A stretch of DNA of 64,000 nt from assembly GCA_018816245.1 (NCBI GenBank), contig JAHIVW010000003.1, positions 124,001 through 188,000 on the forward strand. Direction: 5' to 3'. Positions 1 to 9,420 of this stretch are shown piece after piece. Origin of the DNA: Nanobdellota archaeon (GTDB lineage Archaea > Aenigmatarchaeota > Aenigmatarchaeia > QMZP01). The translations under genes were made by a program, and so were the position numbers. Each line of letters opens with the position of its first letter. Positions within the stretch are counted from its first letter, which is position 1. Under the pieces are notes generated by a model, which saw only the letters and a program-made list of their open reading frames with translations, did not search any database and was not told where the DNA came from.

Positions 1-337
1 CAATCGTTGCAAAGCTGCCCGGGCTTCTGCAGAGCTTTGGTCCGGAATGAGGGCGGACTTCCAACGAAGAAATCGTTGTTCCCTCGGGAAGGTCGCCAAG
101 TTGTTTTGAGGAGAAGGCATCACCGACTTTGAGGCCTTCGATTGCAACTAAATAACCAAACTCGTTGTTGCCGTAGCCGATCTTTGCCAACGGCGCGCTG
201 TGCATGGGATGATGAATAATGTCAACGACGGTTCCTTGTTTGTTGTTATACATGATTTTGGGCTGGAAGTGGTATGCTGGGGTTCGGAAGGTTGAGGAAC
301 CTTTTCCGCGTCGTTGCTGGATGAGTTGTTTTCCCAT
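1..337 (-). CDS. rpl2: 50S ribosomal protein L2 (uL2), partial at the window edge
   Basis: Minus-strand translation MGKQLIQQRRGKGSSTFRTPAYHFQPKIMYNNKQGTVVDIIHHPMHSAPLAKIGYGNNEFGYLVAIEGLKVGD matches archaeal L2; ORF runs off the left edge. Confidence 0.9.
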   Translation of the reverse strand, partial: MGKQLIQQRRGKGSSTFRTPAYHFQPKIMYNNKQGTVVDIIHHPMHSAPLAKIGYGNNEFGYLVAIEGLKVGDAFSSKQLGDLPEGTTISSLEVRPHSGPKLCRSPGSFATI

Positions 338-338
338 A

Positions 339-782
339 CTACATCATCCCCAAGCGTGTCGCGAGTTCGGTTGCCGGGTTCTTGGCGTTGAGGGTGACGT
401 ACGCCTTCTTGATACCCTTGTGGGTGTGCTGGAGATTGACAGCATCAACCTTGACCTTGAACCCTTTCTCGATGGCTGTGCGAACCTGCTGCTTGGTTGC
501 GTTGCGCTTGACAATGAACACCAGCTTGTTCTGGCGCTCGACCATAACCATGGATTTTTCGGTTAAGTGGGAGAAGCGGAGGAGCCGCCAGGGGTCGTAG
601 ATTGGTTCCTCTTTCTTCTTTTCGGCTTTGGTTGGTTTTTCAGCTGGTTTTGATTTCTTTTCAACAACGGCCTTTTTCGGTGCTTCAGTTGTTGGCTTGG
701 TTTCTTTCTTGGAAGCTGGTTTTAGCTGAGAAGGAGCAGTGTTCTCTGGCGAGGTAACCTCGACCTTATCGGCGTCTGCCAT
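339..782 (-). CDS. rpl23: 50S ribosomal protein L23 (uL23) with long charged N-terminal extension
   Basis: C-terminal YDPWRLLRFSHLTEKSMVMVERQNKLVFIVKRNATKQQVRTAIEKGFKVKVDAVNLQHTHKGIKKAYVTL is L23. Confidence 0.93.
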   Translation of the reverse strand: MADADKVEVTSPENTAPSQLKPASKKETKPTTEAPKKAVVEKKSKPAEKPTKAEKKKEEPIYDPWRLLRFSHLTEKSMVMVERQNKLVFIVKRNATKQQVRTAIEKGFKVKVDAVNLQHTHKGIKKAYVTLNAKNPATELATRLGMM

Positions 783-848
783 AGCGATCGTTCCAATGAT
801 GAGAGTAAGCTATAGAGGGAGGGGTTTATAAAGACCGGTTCTTGGGAA

Positions 849-863
849 TATAACAATGTTATA
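849..863. repeat. Palindrome TATAACA-A-TGTTATA (intergenic palindrome family, copy 1)
   Basis: Perfect 7+1+7 palindrome just after the stop of the 872..1225 gene. Confidence 0.85.
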
Positions 864-871
864 AGAAACGA

Positions 872-1225
872 TTACAAAATTGTTTCCATCTTATCTAAAT
901 CAAAAACACTTTTGATTGTTACTAAAATAGCATTCTTCGTTGAATATTTTTTGTCACGTTGGTTACAAAGATCCACATATTTTCCGGAATTGAATATCTG
1001 AACGCTTCCTGTGACTCTGTAATACACATCTTTACTCTTAGTAACAATACACACTTGCTTCGTCTCTTTCAGATTCTTGAGAGTCGTACGCATCTGACTA
1101 TCGGCAATCAATAGCTTGTCGTCTACAAATCCAAGAGACATGACAACGTTTGCGTTTGGTTTAGCATCAGAAGAGGACGTTGCGAGAACAAGTTCTTGGC
1201 CTTCTTTGAAGGCATCTTTCCACAT
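872..1225 (-). CDS. Pyridoxamine 5'-phosphate oxidase-family (FMN-binding split barrel) protein
   Basis: 117 aa, MWKDAFKEGQELVLATSSSDAKPNANVVMSLGFVDDKLLIADSQMRTTLKNLKE... typical PNPOx-like pattern. Confidence 0.75.
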   Translation of the reverse strand: MWKDAFKEGQELVLATSSSDAKPNANVVMSLGFVDDKLLIADSQMRTTLKNLKETKQVCIVTKSKDVYYRVTGSVQIFNSGKYVDLCNQRDKKYSTKNAILVTIKSVFDLDKMETIL

Positions 1226-1250
1226 TATAATCTATTAGATGGTGGAAGTT

Positions 1251-2048
1251 TTAATGCGCAATCCGCTCTAATTCCTTAATTGCGCTCTCCGTAAAAATCG
1301 CCATCCTGCCGGCATCGCCACCAGGTGCAAGATCCTCAACGCGGATTTCGTGAACGTTCACAATATCAAAGCCAGCGAGGTTCGCCACGCCACGACCGAT
1401 GCCCTTGTCTTCGTGCACGACAACGATCGGTCCCTTCCGGGTGATCTTCCGCCGGCCGCGAATCTTCCCTTTCCCGGCGCGTGTCTTCGTCACCGCAACC
1501 CGGGCAAGTTCATCCTGCAGGCCCAACAACACCAACAGTTTCTTGGTTTCCTTAACGGTTTTCAGGGCAGCAAACCCGTCTTCGAGAATCAACGGGAACG
1601 ACTTCACTGCGTCAGCCTTGTGACCTCGCTTCAGGACGATTTCTTTCTTCGTTGAAGCAGAAAATGCAGCACAGAGGGCAAAGCGCCGCTCCTTCTTGTT
1701 AATTTTCTCTTTGAACGAACGCGGCACCGGTGGATGGGCCTTCCGTCCCTTCGTGGCTTGGGGAACAAACCGTGCCGTCATGGCCATATGTCCAACCCGA
1801 CCATGAATTCGGGGCAGTCGTGCTGTCTCCCTGTTCATCATGGAGTAGCGGATGCCGCGCCGTCCGTGGTAGTGAGCACTCGTCCGCTGCCCGGCTTTCG
1901 GGTCAGCGCCGTACGGCTGCCGCAGCTGCGATCGCTCAGCCAGAACCGCCCGGCGGATCACGTCCACGCGAACGTGACAGGTTAGTTTGGGAGTGAGCTG
2001 GATCGTGCCCTTCTGGGCGCCTGCAACAGAATAGACAGGAACGTTCAT
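1251..2048 (-). CDS. rpl4: 50S ribosomal protein L4 (uL4)
   Basis: Archaeal L4 motifs: RQPYGADPKAGQRTSAHYHGRRG, RLPRIHGRVGHMAMTARFVPQATKGRKAHPP. Confidence 0.95.
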   Translation of the reverse strand: MNVPVYSVAGAQKGTIQLTPKLTCHVRVDVIRRAVLAERSQLRQPYGADPKAGQRTSAHYHGRRGIRYSMMNRETARLPRIHGRVGHMAMTARFVPQATKGRKAHPPVPRSFKEKINKKERRFALCAAFSASTKKEIVLKRGHKADAVKSFPLILEDGFAALKTVKETKKLLVLLGLQDELARVAVTKTRAGKGKIRGRRKITRKGPIVVVHEDKGIGRGVANLAGFDIVNVHEIRVEDLAPGGDAGRMAIFTESAIKELERIAH

Positions 2049-2137
2049 AGTGATCAGAGTCTATAATCAGCCTTCGGGTATTTAAACCTTTAAAAAGTCC
2101 ACCTGCCATTAGAAGGTATCCCTCCGGGGGTAGCCAT

Positions 2138-2686
2138 ATGGCGGACAAAAAGACGCAACAATTGAAGAAGAAGGAACGTACTGATACTGATCAGAAAAAG
2201 GAAAAGAAAGGAAAGCCACAAAAGGAGCAGAAACCCGCGCGCGTCAAAGATATTGTCCGCTTTGCTGAAACAAACATCGATGGGACCAAACCCGTGTCCC
2301 AGGCAATCACTGCTGTTTCTGGTGTCAGTGACATGCTCGCGAATGCGATTCTCACGATTTCGGGGTTTGAAAACAAACCATTTAGCCAGCTCTCCGAGGC
2401 TGACGTTGCCAAACTTGAAGACATGGCACTCCATCCTGACAAACACAACCTCCCGTCTTGGCTTCTCAACCGTCGGCGCGATCCAAGTTCAGGTCAGGAA
2501 CGACACCTTGTTGCATCACAGCTCCAATTCACCAGGAACATGGACGTCAATGCGCTCAAGAAGCAGCGCTGCTACCGCGGCATTCGTCACGGCGCTGGCT
2601 TGCCGGTTCGCGGCCAGCGAACCCGCTCGAGTTTCCGAAAGGGCCGCGCAGTTGGTGTGAAACGGGTGAAGGGAGGGAAGAAATGA
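2138..2686 (+). CDS. rps13: 30S ribosomal protein S13 (uS13) with basic N-terminal extension
   Basis: RHGAGLPVRGQRTRSSFRKGRAVGVKR C-terminal signature. Confidence 0.94.
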   Translation: MADKKTQQLKKKERTDTDQKKEKKGKPQKEQKPARVKDIVRFAETNIDGTKPVSQAITAVSGVSDMLANAILTISGFENKPFSQLSEADVAKLEDMALHPDKHNLPSWLLNRRRDPSSGQERHLVASQLQFTRNMDVNALKKQRCYRGIRHGAGLPVRGQRTRSSFRKGRAVGVKRVKGGKK

Positions 2687-3315
2687 GGCGACTGAAGCGG
2701 CAGTACAAACGGCCGCGCCGTCCTTGGAACACGACCCAGATCACTGAAGAACGAAAACTCTTGAACACGTACGGATTGCGACGGAAACGCGAACTCTGGC
2801 GGGCACGAGAAATCTTGCGTCAGTTCCGAAAACGTGCACGAACCGCAACCGCACGTGAAGACAAAGAAGCAGAGCAGGTGCTGTTGAAACGGCTCCAGCG
2901 AATTGGCATGCTCTCTGATGAAAAAGAATGCACAATCGATCATGTGCTTGCATTATCTATTGAAAATATCCTTGATCGGCGCCTGCAAACCATTATTCTG
3001 AAGCGAGGGATGGCAACGACCATGAAACAGGCCCGCCAATTCATTACCCACGGTCACGTCGCGATTGACGGACGCCGGGTCTTGTACCCTTCCTTCCTTG
3101 TCCGCCTCGATGCAGAAGACAAGATCGACTGGACAACCGGCAAACCGCCAACAATCCTCGAGGCTTCAAAGAAACGCGTACTGCCGCCTGCCCCAAAGAA
3201 GAATGCACCTAAGGCAGAGGGCAAGAAGGAAAAACCTGTTCAGAAACAGGAAGCCGCTCCAGCTGCGCAACCAACTGAAACTGTCCCGGCGCCGGTAAAA
3301 GAAGCTCATGCGTGA
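2683..3315 (+). CDS. rps4: 30S ribosomal protein S4 (uS4) with low-complexity C-terminal tail
   Basis: [57 protein letters not shown] overlap with rps13. Confidence 0.95.
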   Translation: MRRLKRQYKRPRRPWNTTQITEERKLLNTYGLRRKRELWRAREILRQFRKRARTATAREDKEAEQVLLKRLQRIGMLSDEKECTIDHVLALSIENILDRRLQTIILKRGMATTMKQARQFITHGHVAIDGRRVLYPSFLVRLDAEDKIDWTTGKPPTILEASKKRVLPPAPKKNAPKAEGKKEKPVQKQEAAPAAQPTETVPAPVKEAHA

Positions 3316-3889
3316 TCATATGCCCGACGAAACTCCAGCTGTTCCAGAAAAGAAGGAAGCACCCACGGCACCAAAAGAAAAGAAAGCAAAAGTGAAGGAC
3401 ACACCCAGGGAGCCGGCGACACCTGAAACAGCAGAGCCAAAAGAAAAGAGATTTGTCCGGGATCGTCGTGAACGCCGACCGCAGAGTTTCCGTCCCATGA
3501 CCTTCAAAGGGACTTGGGGACTTGCCCATATCTTCTCTTCTCAAAATAATACCATTATTCACATCACGGACATCACAGGCGCAGAAACCATTGCCCGCGT
3601 TTCTGGCGGCATGGTGACGAATCGTGATAAAGACAAGGGGATGCCGTTCCCGGCAATGAATGCCGCACGTCGTGCTGCATCAGAAGCCCTTGCCCGCGGA
3701 TTGACTGGTGTTCACCTGAAGGTGCGCGCGCCAGGCGGCCACAAGAAGCGCATGCCTGGCCAAGGAGCACAACCAGCAATTCGTGCGCTGGTTCGGTCAG
3801 GACTGAGGATCGGAAAAATCGAAGATGTGACGCCGATTCCGCACGACACCACACGAAAAGCCGGTGGCCGTCGTGGTCGTCGCGTGTAA
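3308..3889 (+). CDS. rps11: 30S ribosomal protein S11 (uS11) with long N-terminal extension (start could also be 3320)
   Basis: [33 protein letters not shown]...[19 protein letters not shown]...[20 protein letters not shown]-type C-terminus. Confidence 0.95.
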   Translation: MRDHMPDETPAVPEKKEAPTAPKEKKAKVKDTPREPATPETAEPKEKRFVRDRRERRPQSFRPMTFKGTWGLAHIFSSQNNTIIHITDITGAETIARVSGGMVTNRDKDKGMPFPAMNAARRAASEALARGLTGVHLKVRAPGGHKKRMPGQGAQPAIRALVRSGLRIGKIEDVTPIPHDTTRKAGGRRGRRV

Positions 3890-3966
3890 ATCATACCTGC
3901 AGCTTTTTTTGGTATGAAAACCGAGTTGGGGCGAGCTATAAATACCTTGAACACCCAACAACCCGT

Positions 3967-5007
3967 ATGAAACCACGTGTTTTAGTGAACGGGTTTGGAA
4001 CCGTTGGAAAGCGTGTTGCCCACGCACTTACCTTACAAGACGATATTGAGCTTGTTGGCGTCGCAAATCGTTCGGTGAATACAACCTGCCGGAACATGCT
4101 CGGTGAACAAAGCCTGCTGAAAGGAACACCACTCTACGCAGCTGTTGCCGAGCAGAAATATATCAGTGCCATGCAGCAATCTGGTTTCAATTATCAAGGA
4201 ACCCTCGAGGACGTTCTGAAAAGTGGTGCTGTTGATATTGTTGTTGATTGCACTCCCGCAGAGGTTGATGTCGCGACGAAACCCCTGTACGAGAAGTATG
4301 GTGTTAAGCAGATTTATCAGGGCGGTGCTCCTGCCTCGATCGCGCCAGTGAGTTTTTCCACAGTTGCGAACTACGACGCAGCGCGCGACGTGAACGCGAT
4401 CCGTGTCGTCAGTTGCAATACCACGTCCCTCGTCCGGACACTGCACGCACTTGATACCCGATTCGGGGTTGATGACGTATTCGCAGTTCTCGTTCGCCGA
4501 ACAACTGATCCTGCGGATGCAAAAAAAGGGCCAGTAAACGCCGTTGTACCAGTTACGAAAGTTCCGTCACATCACGGACCAGATGTGCAGACTGTGATGC
4601 CGCACATTCCGATCAAGACTATGGCATGCAAGATCCCGACGACGCTGACGCACACCCATTTTGTCCGTCTCAAACTCAAACAAACAGCAAGCCGTGAAAC
4701 TGTTCTTGACGCCTTCAGGAACGCACCGCGCATTATCTTGTTCAGCAGCGATGCTGGTTATAACTCAACCTCGCAGATGATTGAGTACTTTCGCGACATC
4801 GGCCGGCCGCGCTACGATATGTATGAGGTCGCGATCTGGGAAGAGGGTGTGAATATTGAAGAAAACGTGCTCTACTGGTCGCATGCAGTTCATCAGGAAT
4901 CCATTGTGTTGCCTGAAAACATCGATGCGATCCGGGCACTGAGTGGTATTGCAACCAAGGAAGAATCGATGCGAAAAACAGACAAGAGTCTTGGCATTCT
5001 CCCATGA
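3967..5007 (+). CDS. gap2: Type II (archaeal) glyceraldehyde-3-phosphate dehydrogenase
   Basis: VNGFGTVGKRVAHALTLQDDIELVGVA; VVSCNTTSLVRTLHALD; VLVRRTTDPADAKKGPVNAVVP. Confidence 0.95.
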   Translation: MKPRVLVNGFGTVGKRVAHALTLQDDIELVGVANRSVNTTCRNMLGEQSLLKGTPLYAAVAEQKYISAMQQSGFNYQGTLEDVLKSGAVDIVVDCTPAEVDVATKPLYEKYGVKQIYQGGAPASIAPVSFSTVANYDAARDVNAIRVVSCNTTSLVRTLHALDTRFGVDDVFAVLVRRTTDPADAKKGPVNAVVPVTKVPSHHGPDVQTVMPHIPIKTMACKIPTTLTHTHFVRLKLKQTASRETVLDAFRNAPRIILFSSDAGYNSTSQMIEYFRDIGRPRYDMYEVAIWEEGVNIEENVLYWSHAVHQESIVLPENIDAIRALSGIATKEESMRKTDKSLGILP

Positions 5008-5687
5008 TCACAATGCAGCCGGTTCTTGTTGTTAACTTCAAAACGTACAAAGAAGGAACGGGGAAGAATGCAGAACAGTTTGCGCTAATCGCCGACGAGG
5101 TTGCAAAATCGTACGATGTTCGTGTTATCCTTGCAGTCCAGGCGTACGATCTACACCAGATCTGTTCGGCTGTGTCTCTTCCGATTTATGTTCAGCACCT
5201 TGATCCTGCATCTTTTGGTTCGCACACCGGTGCAATGCTCCCGGAAGCAGCAAAAGACTACGGAGCAACAGGAACGTTGCTAAACCATGCAGAACGCCGG
5301 ATCTCACTTGAACAACTCCAGCAGACAATAGGACGTTGCAAAGATGTTGGCTTGGAAACCTTGGTGTGTACGGATGTTCTCGGGGATGTAGAGAAGATCA
5401 CCCCATGGGAACCGACGTACATTGCCTACGAAGATCCCAAGTTGATAGGAACCGGAAACTCAATTACCGGTCAGCAAGGCGATGTGATCCGCTCGTTTGC
5501 ATCACTGGTGAACGGTACAACGATTCCGTTATGTGGTGCCGGCGTAACAACGGGAACGGACGTGACTGAAGCGCTTAAGATTGGAACACGGGGAGCGGTC
5601 TTCGCTTCTGCAATTATCCGGACACCTGATCATCGGAAGCTGCTTGAAGAGTTGATCCGGGCACTCCATAACGGGAACCAACAATAA
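5004..5687 (+). CDS. tpiA: Triosephosphate isomerase (archaeal)
   Basis: VVNFKTYKEGTGKNAEQFA; GATGTLLNHAERRIS; AYEDPKLIGTG; CGAGVTTGTDVTEALKIGTRGAVFASAII. Confidence 0.95.
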   Translation: MITMQPVLVVNFKTYKEGTGKNAEQFALIADEVAKSYDVRVILAVQAYDLHQICSAVSLPIYVQHLDPASFGSHTGAMLPEAAKDYGATGTLLNHAERRISLEQLQQTIGRCKDVGLETLVCTDVLGDVEKITPWEPTYIAYEDPKLIGTGNSITGQQGDVIRSFASLVNGTTIPLCGAGVTTGTDVTEALKIGTRGAVFASAIIRTPDHRKLLEELIRALHNGNQQ

Positions 5688-5688
5688 C

Positions 5689-5701
5689 ATAACACTGTTA
5701 T
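5689..5701. repeat. Palindrome ATAACA-C-TGTTAT (family copy 2)
   Basis: 6+1+6 palindrome beginning 2 nt after the tpiA stop. Confidence 0.85.
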
Positions 5702-5755
5702 ACAAATCCGCCTCTTTTTTATACCTGTCACATCCGTTAATGAAACACCGATCAA

Positions 5756-7921
5756 ATGCCCACAAAAAAGACACCGAAGCGTTCTCGAACTGTTCAGGCA
5801 ACGGATGTTGTCCCTTCGGAACCTGTTTCGAACGAGCCCTTCACCCTGATCCTCACGGAGAAACCTGCCGTGGCGAAGAAGGTTGCTGATGCTCTCGCTG
5901 AGGACGAGATCCGTCCCATCGAGCGATTCGGCATCACCTCCTACTGCTTTACGCGCGGCGGCAGGCAGCTTCTCGTTGCCCCCGCAGTCGGGCACCTCTT
6001 TGTACTCGCCGAAGAAATCAAGAAGCAGGTCTGGTCCTATCCTGTGTTCGCAACCAAATGGCAGCCCGTGTTTGCTGACCGGAAGAATACGTGGGCCAAG
6101 AAATACTACCAAAACCTTCAGTCAGTGTCCGACGGCGCGACGGATTTCATTTCAGCGTGCGACTACGACAGTGAAGGCTCGACGATTGCCTACAATATCT
6201 TCCGCTACATCTTCAATACGAAGAAAGGCCGTCGCATGAAGTTCTCGACCTTGGCTAAGGATGATCTCATTGAAGCATACGAATATGCCAGTCCAGAACT
6301 CGACTTCCCACAAATTAACGCGGGATTGGCACGTCATCACTTGGACTTTCTCTGGGGCATTAACGTGAGTCGTGCCTTAACTCTTGCGCTCCGCGAAGCC
6401 GGTGCATTCAAAGTATTGTCAAGCGGCCGTGTTCAAGGACCGACCCTCGCGCTGCTCCAGCAACGGCAGGACGAGATCAACAAGTTCACCCCAACACCGT
6501 ACTGGCAACTGGATTCCGTGATTGATGTCAACGGAAAAGAGGTCTTGGCAACGCATGAAACTGACAAGTTCTGGAAAAAGCAAGAAGGAACAACAGCACA
6601 CGAAAATGCGCAAGGAAAACCAGCGGTTGTTGAAGATATCGTTTCAAAGGAAACCAAGACCGCACCACCATTTCCCTTTGACCTCACCACCTTGCAGCGC
6701 GATGTATACCAGCACTTCGGTTACTCACCCAAACAAACACTCGACTTGGCACAAGGGTTGTACGAACAAGCAGCGATTTCGTATCCTCGAACGGCAAGCC
6801 AAAAACTTCCTGCAAAGATCGGCTTCAAATCCATTCTTTCAAATCTGAAAAAGCAAGGATTGTACCGGGATTTCTGCGATCAGTTGCTCACAAAACCAAC
6901 ACTGAAACCGAACGAGGGGCCGAAAGCAGATCCGGCTCACCCCGCGATCTACCCAACGGGCAACAAACCAGCGAGAGCCTCGACACAACAAAAGAATGTG
7001 TACGATCTGATTGTTCGTCGGTTCCTTGCAACCTTCGGTGATCACGCAACCCGGTCAGTTATGAACGTCTCTTTCTTAATTGGACCAGAACGATTCCATG
7101 CCAGAGGGGCGTACACGGTTGAACCTGGTTGGATCACATTCTACAAACCCTATGCCCGCTTCAAGGAAGTAATACTTCCTCCGCTCGAAAAAAGAGAAGA
7201 ACATCCGGTCAAGGATCTCTCTCTTCTCGACAAAGAAACCCAGCCGCCTAACCGCTTCACGCAGGCAACGATCCTGAAAGAAATGGAGAAACTCGGGCTG
7301 GGGACAAAGGGAACCCGCGCATCAATTCTGCAAACTCTCTACGATCGCGAGTACATCAACGAGAAATCGATTGTTGTCAGTGTTCTTGGTAGTGCGGTTG
7401 TCCACGCCCTCGAGAAACACTGCCCGGAAATCCTCTCAGCAGACCTCACGAAAACCTTCGAAGAGGACATGGAAATCATTCAAGACGGCAAGAAGGAATG
7501 GGAAACAATTGTCGATGAAGCAACCACAACCTTGACAACGATCCTCAAGAAATTCAAGCAACACGACAAGGAAATTGGCGAGGATCTTGCGATTGCATTC
7601 CGAGAGATGTTGAAACGGGACACCACCATAGGAACATGCACGTGCGGCAAGAACCTGATCATCCGGACATCTCATGCCGGGAAGCGCTTTGTCGGCTGCA
7701 CGGGCTATCCGGACTGCACCGAAACCTTTTCACTTCCCCAAAAAGGCCTCCTCAAGATGAGCAAGGAAACCTGCAAGACCTGTGGCCTGTTCATCGTGAC
7801 CATCCGTCAGTTCCGCCGCCGCCCCTGGATGCTCTGCGTCCGTGACGGCTTCGTCAATGCGAAAGGTGAGAAACAAGAACTCAAGAAAAAGACTCCCAAG
7901 AAGACCAAGAAGAAGGCCTAA
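5756..7921 (+). CDS. topA: DNA topoisomerase I (type IA) with C-terminal zinc fingers
   Basis: Toprim ILTEKPAVAKKVADAL, CDYDSEG; catalytic region ISYPRTASQKLP; CTCGKNLIIR...CTGYPDCTETF Zn finger. Confidence 0.92.
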   Translation: MPTKKTPKRSRTVQATDVVPSEPVSNEPFTLILTEKPAVAKKVADALAEDEIRPIERFGITSYCFTRGGRQLLVAPAVGHLFVLAEEIKKQVWSYPVFATKWQPVFADRKNTWAKKYYQNLQSVSDGATDFISACDYDSEGSTIAYNIFRYIFNTKKGRRMKFSTLAKDDLIEAYEYASPELDFPQINAGLARHHLDFLWGINVSRALTLALREAGAFKVLSSGRVQGPTLALLQQRQDEINKFTPTPYWQLDSVIDVNGKEVLATHETDKFWKKQEGTTAHENAQGKPAVVEDIVSKETKTAPPFPFDLTTLQRDVYQHFGYSPKQTLDLAQGLYEQAAISYPRTASQKLPAKIGFKSILSNLKKQGLYRDFCDQLLTKPTLKPNEGPKADPAHPAIYPTGNKPARASTQQKNVYDLIVRRFLATFGDHATRSVMNVSFLIGPERFHARGAYTVEPGWITFYKPYARFKEVILPPLEKREEHPVKDLSLLDKETQPPNRFTQATILKEMEKLGLGTKGTRASILQTLYDREYINEKSIVVSVLGSAVVHALEKHCPEILSADLTKTFEEDMEIIQDGKKEWETIVDEATTTLTTILKKFKQHDKEIGEDLAIAFREMLKRDTTIGTCTCGKNLIIRTSHAGKRFVGCTGYPDCTETFSLPQKGLLKMSKETCKTCGLFIVTIRQFRRRPWMLCVRDGFVNAKGEKQELKKKTPKKTKKKA

Positions 7922-7956
7922 CACACTTCTTATAGGAAGCGTCCCAAGGACATACT

Positions 7957-8367
7957 ATGGGGAAGAAATGGACACGCTCCCAGCGAGCAGAACACAAGTT
8001 AGGCCGCTACCACCGCAAACGAGAGAAAGTACTGACAATCGTCCTGATCATTGTTTTTGTTCTTGCGTTCCTGGCAGTATTGTTTAATGGCGAGGTTCTG
8101 TTCACTCCGGTCAAGGAATATGCTGTTACCTTCATGGTTGTGGTTTTCTTCATCTTCTTTTTCATCGGGGCGACCATGCACAAACGGCTGTTCCTGATTT
8201 TCATGATCCTTGCGCTGCTCCTATTGGGCCTGATATCGTTAGTGACCTACGATTTCGTTGCCGGCTTGGCGCAGATCATTCTAATCGCGGTGCTAATAGG
8301 ACTCTTTATAATCTTTCTTGCAGTCGCTGTGTTCCTGACCGATTTAGTGATGTACGAGGGCTGGTAA
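7957..8367 (+). CDS. Hypothetical multi-TM membrane protein
   Basis: 136 aa ORF, basic N-terminus followed by several hydrophobic segments. Confidence 0.6.
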   Translation: MGKKWTRSQRAEHKLGRYHRKREKVLTIVLIIVFVLAFLAVLFNGEVLFTPVKEYAVTFMVVVFFIFFFIGATMHKRLFLIFMILALLLLGLISLVTYDFVAGLAQIILIAVLIGLFIIFLAVAVFLTDLVMYEGW

Positions 8368-8407
8368 TGATACCTTCCAATATACTCAGTGATTAAGAGA
8401 AAAAAGA

Positions 8408-9373
8408 TTACTGCTGACTCTGTAACAGTACACTCTTCAGCTCAATCGGCTCCGGTTTCGTTTTGCTGCGCACACCCTTTTGCAACATAATCAACCGCTT
8501 CTTCGGTCCTGGAACAGAACCAGCAACCAAGAGGTACGGTCCATTGACTTCACCAAAGCGCAAGAATCCACCAGTCGGTGCAATCTTTCCAGACGCAATC
8601 TTCAAAATCTTCTTGTTCTGCTCGGTTCGCGTCTGGAAGCCGTGCTGCCCTGCGTACGGAATCTTCCCTGGCAACACCTTGCCTGGTGTCACGGGTCCGA
8701 TGCTCCCAACGTGTCGCCGCTTGCCCTTGTTCTTCCGGGAACGGATGACGATTCCGAACCGCTTCACTGGTCCCTGAAATCCCTTCCCTGTTGACACAGC
8801 AGCCACATCAACAAGCTCCCCTTCCTTGAACACGTCTGCAGCAGTGATCTCTTTTCCAAGTTTTTCCTTGGCGAATGCCCACTGCTCTTTGGGGTTCCCG
8901 CCGAGGGGAACTTCAAAGATCTCCGGCGTCTTCTTGCCGACTGCTGTCCGTGGTTTGGTGTGCACGAGCAGTCGCACAGCTGCCAGTTTGTCGATTTCCT
9001 TGTCAACAGCAACCTTCTTAACGTTCTTCGGAACACTGAGCTTCCGGGAAAGATCTTTCTCGCTCTTCTCTGTCCAGAACTCTGTCCACTTTCGTATCCC
9101 AGTAGCAGTGGTCTTGTACAAGATAATCCCCATGACCTGTAGCGGTGGTGTTGCCAAGACCGTGGCTGCTGTCACAATCTCCATGTTCTGGGTCGGTGAA
9201 CCCTTCTTCATATCACTATACGAGACACTAACCATGCCGGCCTTGTAGGCAGCGAAACTCAGCGGACCTGTCTCCTTCATGACCCGGGACTTGGCTCGCG
9301 GATAGATCCGCTTCGCCCGTTTTCGAGGCCAGAAGGCCCGGCTTCCCTTCTTGGGTCGTCGTTGTTTGGACAT
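8408..9373 (-). CDS. rpl3: 50S ribosomal protein L3 (uL3)
   Basis: GKGFQGPVKRFGIVIRSRKNKGKRRHVGSIGPVTPGKVLPGKIPYAGQHGFQTRTEQNKKIL. Confidence 0.95.
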   Translation of the reverse strand: MSKQRRPKKGSRAFWPRKRAKRIYPRAKSRVMKETGPLSFAAYKAGMVSVSYSDMKKGSPTQNMEIVTAATVLATPPLQVMGIILYKTTATGIRKWTEFWTEKSEKDLSRKLSVPKNVKKVAVDKEIDKLAAVRLLVHTKPRTAVGKKTPEIFEVPLGGNPKEQWAFAKEKLGKEITAADVFKEGELVDVAAVSTGKGFQGPVKRFGIVIRSRKNKGKRRHVGSIGPVTPGKVLPGKIPYAGQHGFQTRTEQNKKILKIASGKIAPTGGFLRFGEVNGPYLLVAGSVPGPKKRLIMLQKGVRSKTKPEPIELKSVLLQSQQ

Positions 9374-9375
9374 AG

Positions 9376-9397
9376 TAATCGCAAGATAATCGCAAGA
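9376..9397. repeat. Perfect 11-bp tandem duplication (TAATCGCAAGA x2) directly upstream of the rpl3 start
   Basis: Direct reading TAATCGCAAGATAATCGCAAGA. Confidence 0.9.
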
Positions 9398-9420
9398 GTG
9401 TATAATGACCTGATGGGTTT

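Noticed and set aside
1730-1996. Plus-strand ORFs inside rpl4
   Set aside because: Antisense to a confident L4 coding sequence with no recognisable domain.
2458-2682. Upstream extension of the S4 ORF
   Set aside because: The region is in a different frame within rps13; the S4 start at 2683 (ATGA overlap) fits the S4 N-terminus.
3895-3926. CATACC...GGTATG inverted repeat with T-run after rps11
   Set aside because: A short 6-bp stem with the T-run inside the loop; could be a weak terminator but cannot be distinguished from chance.
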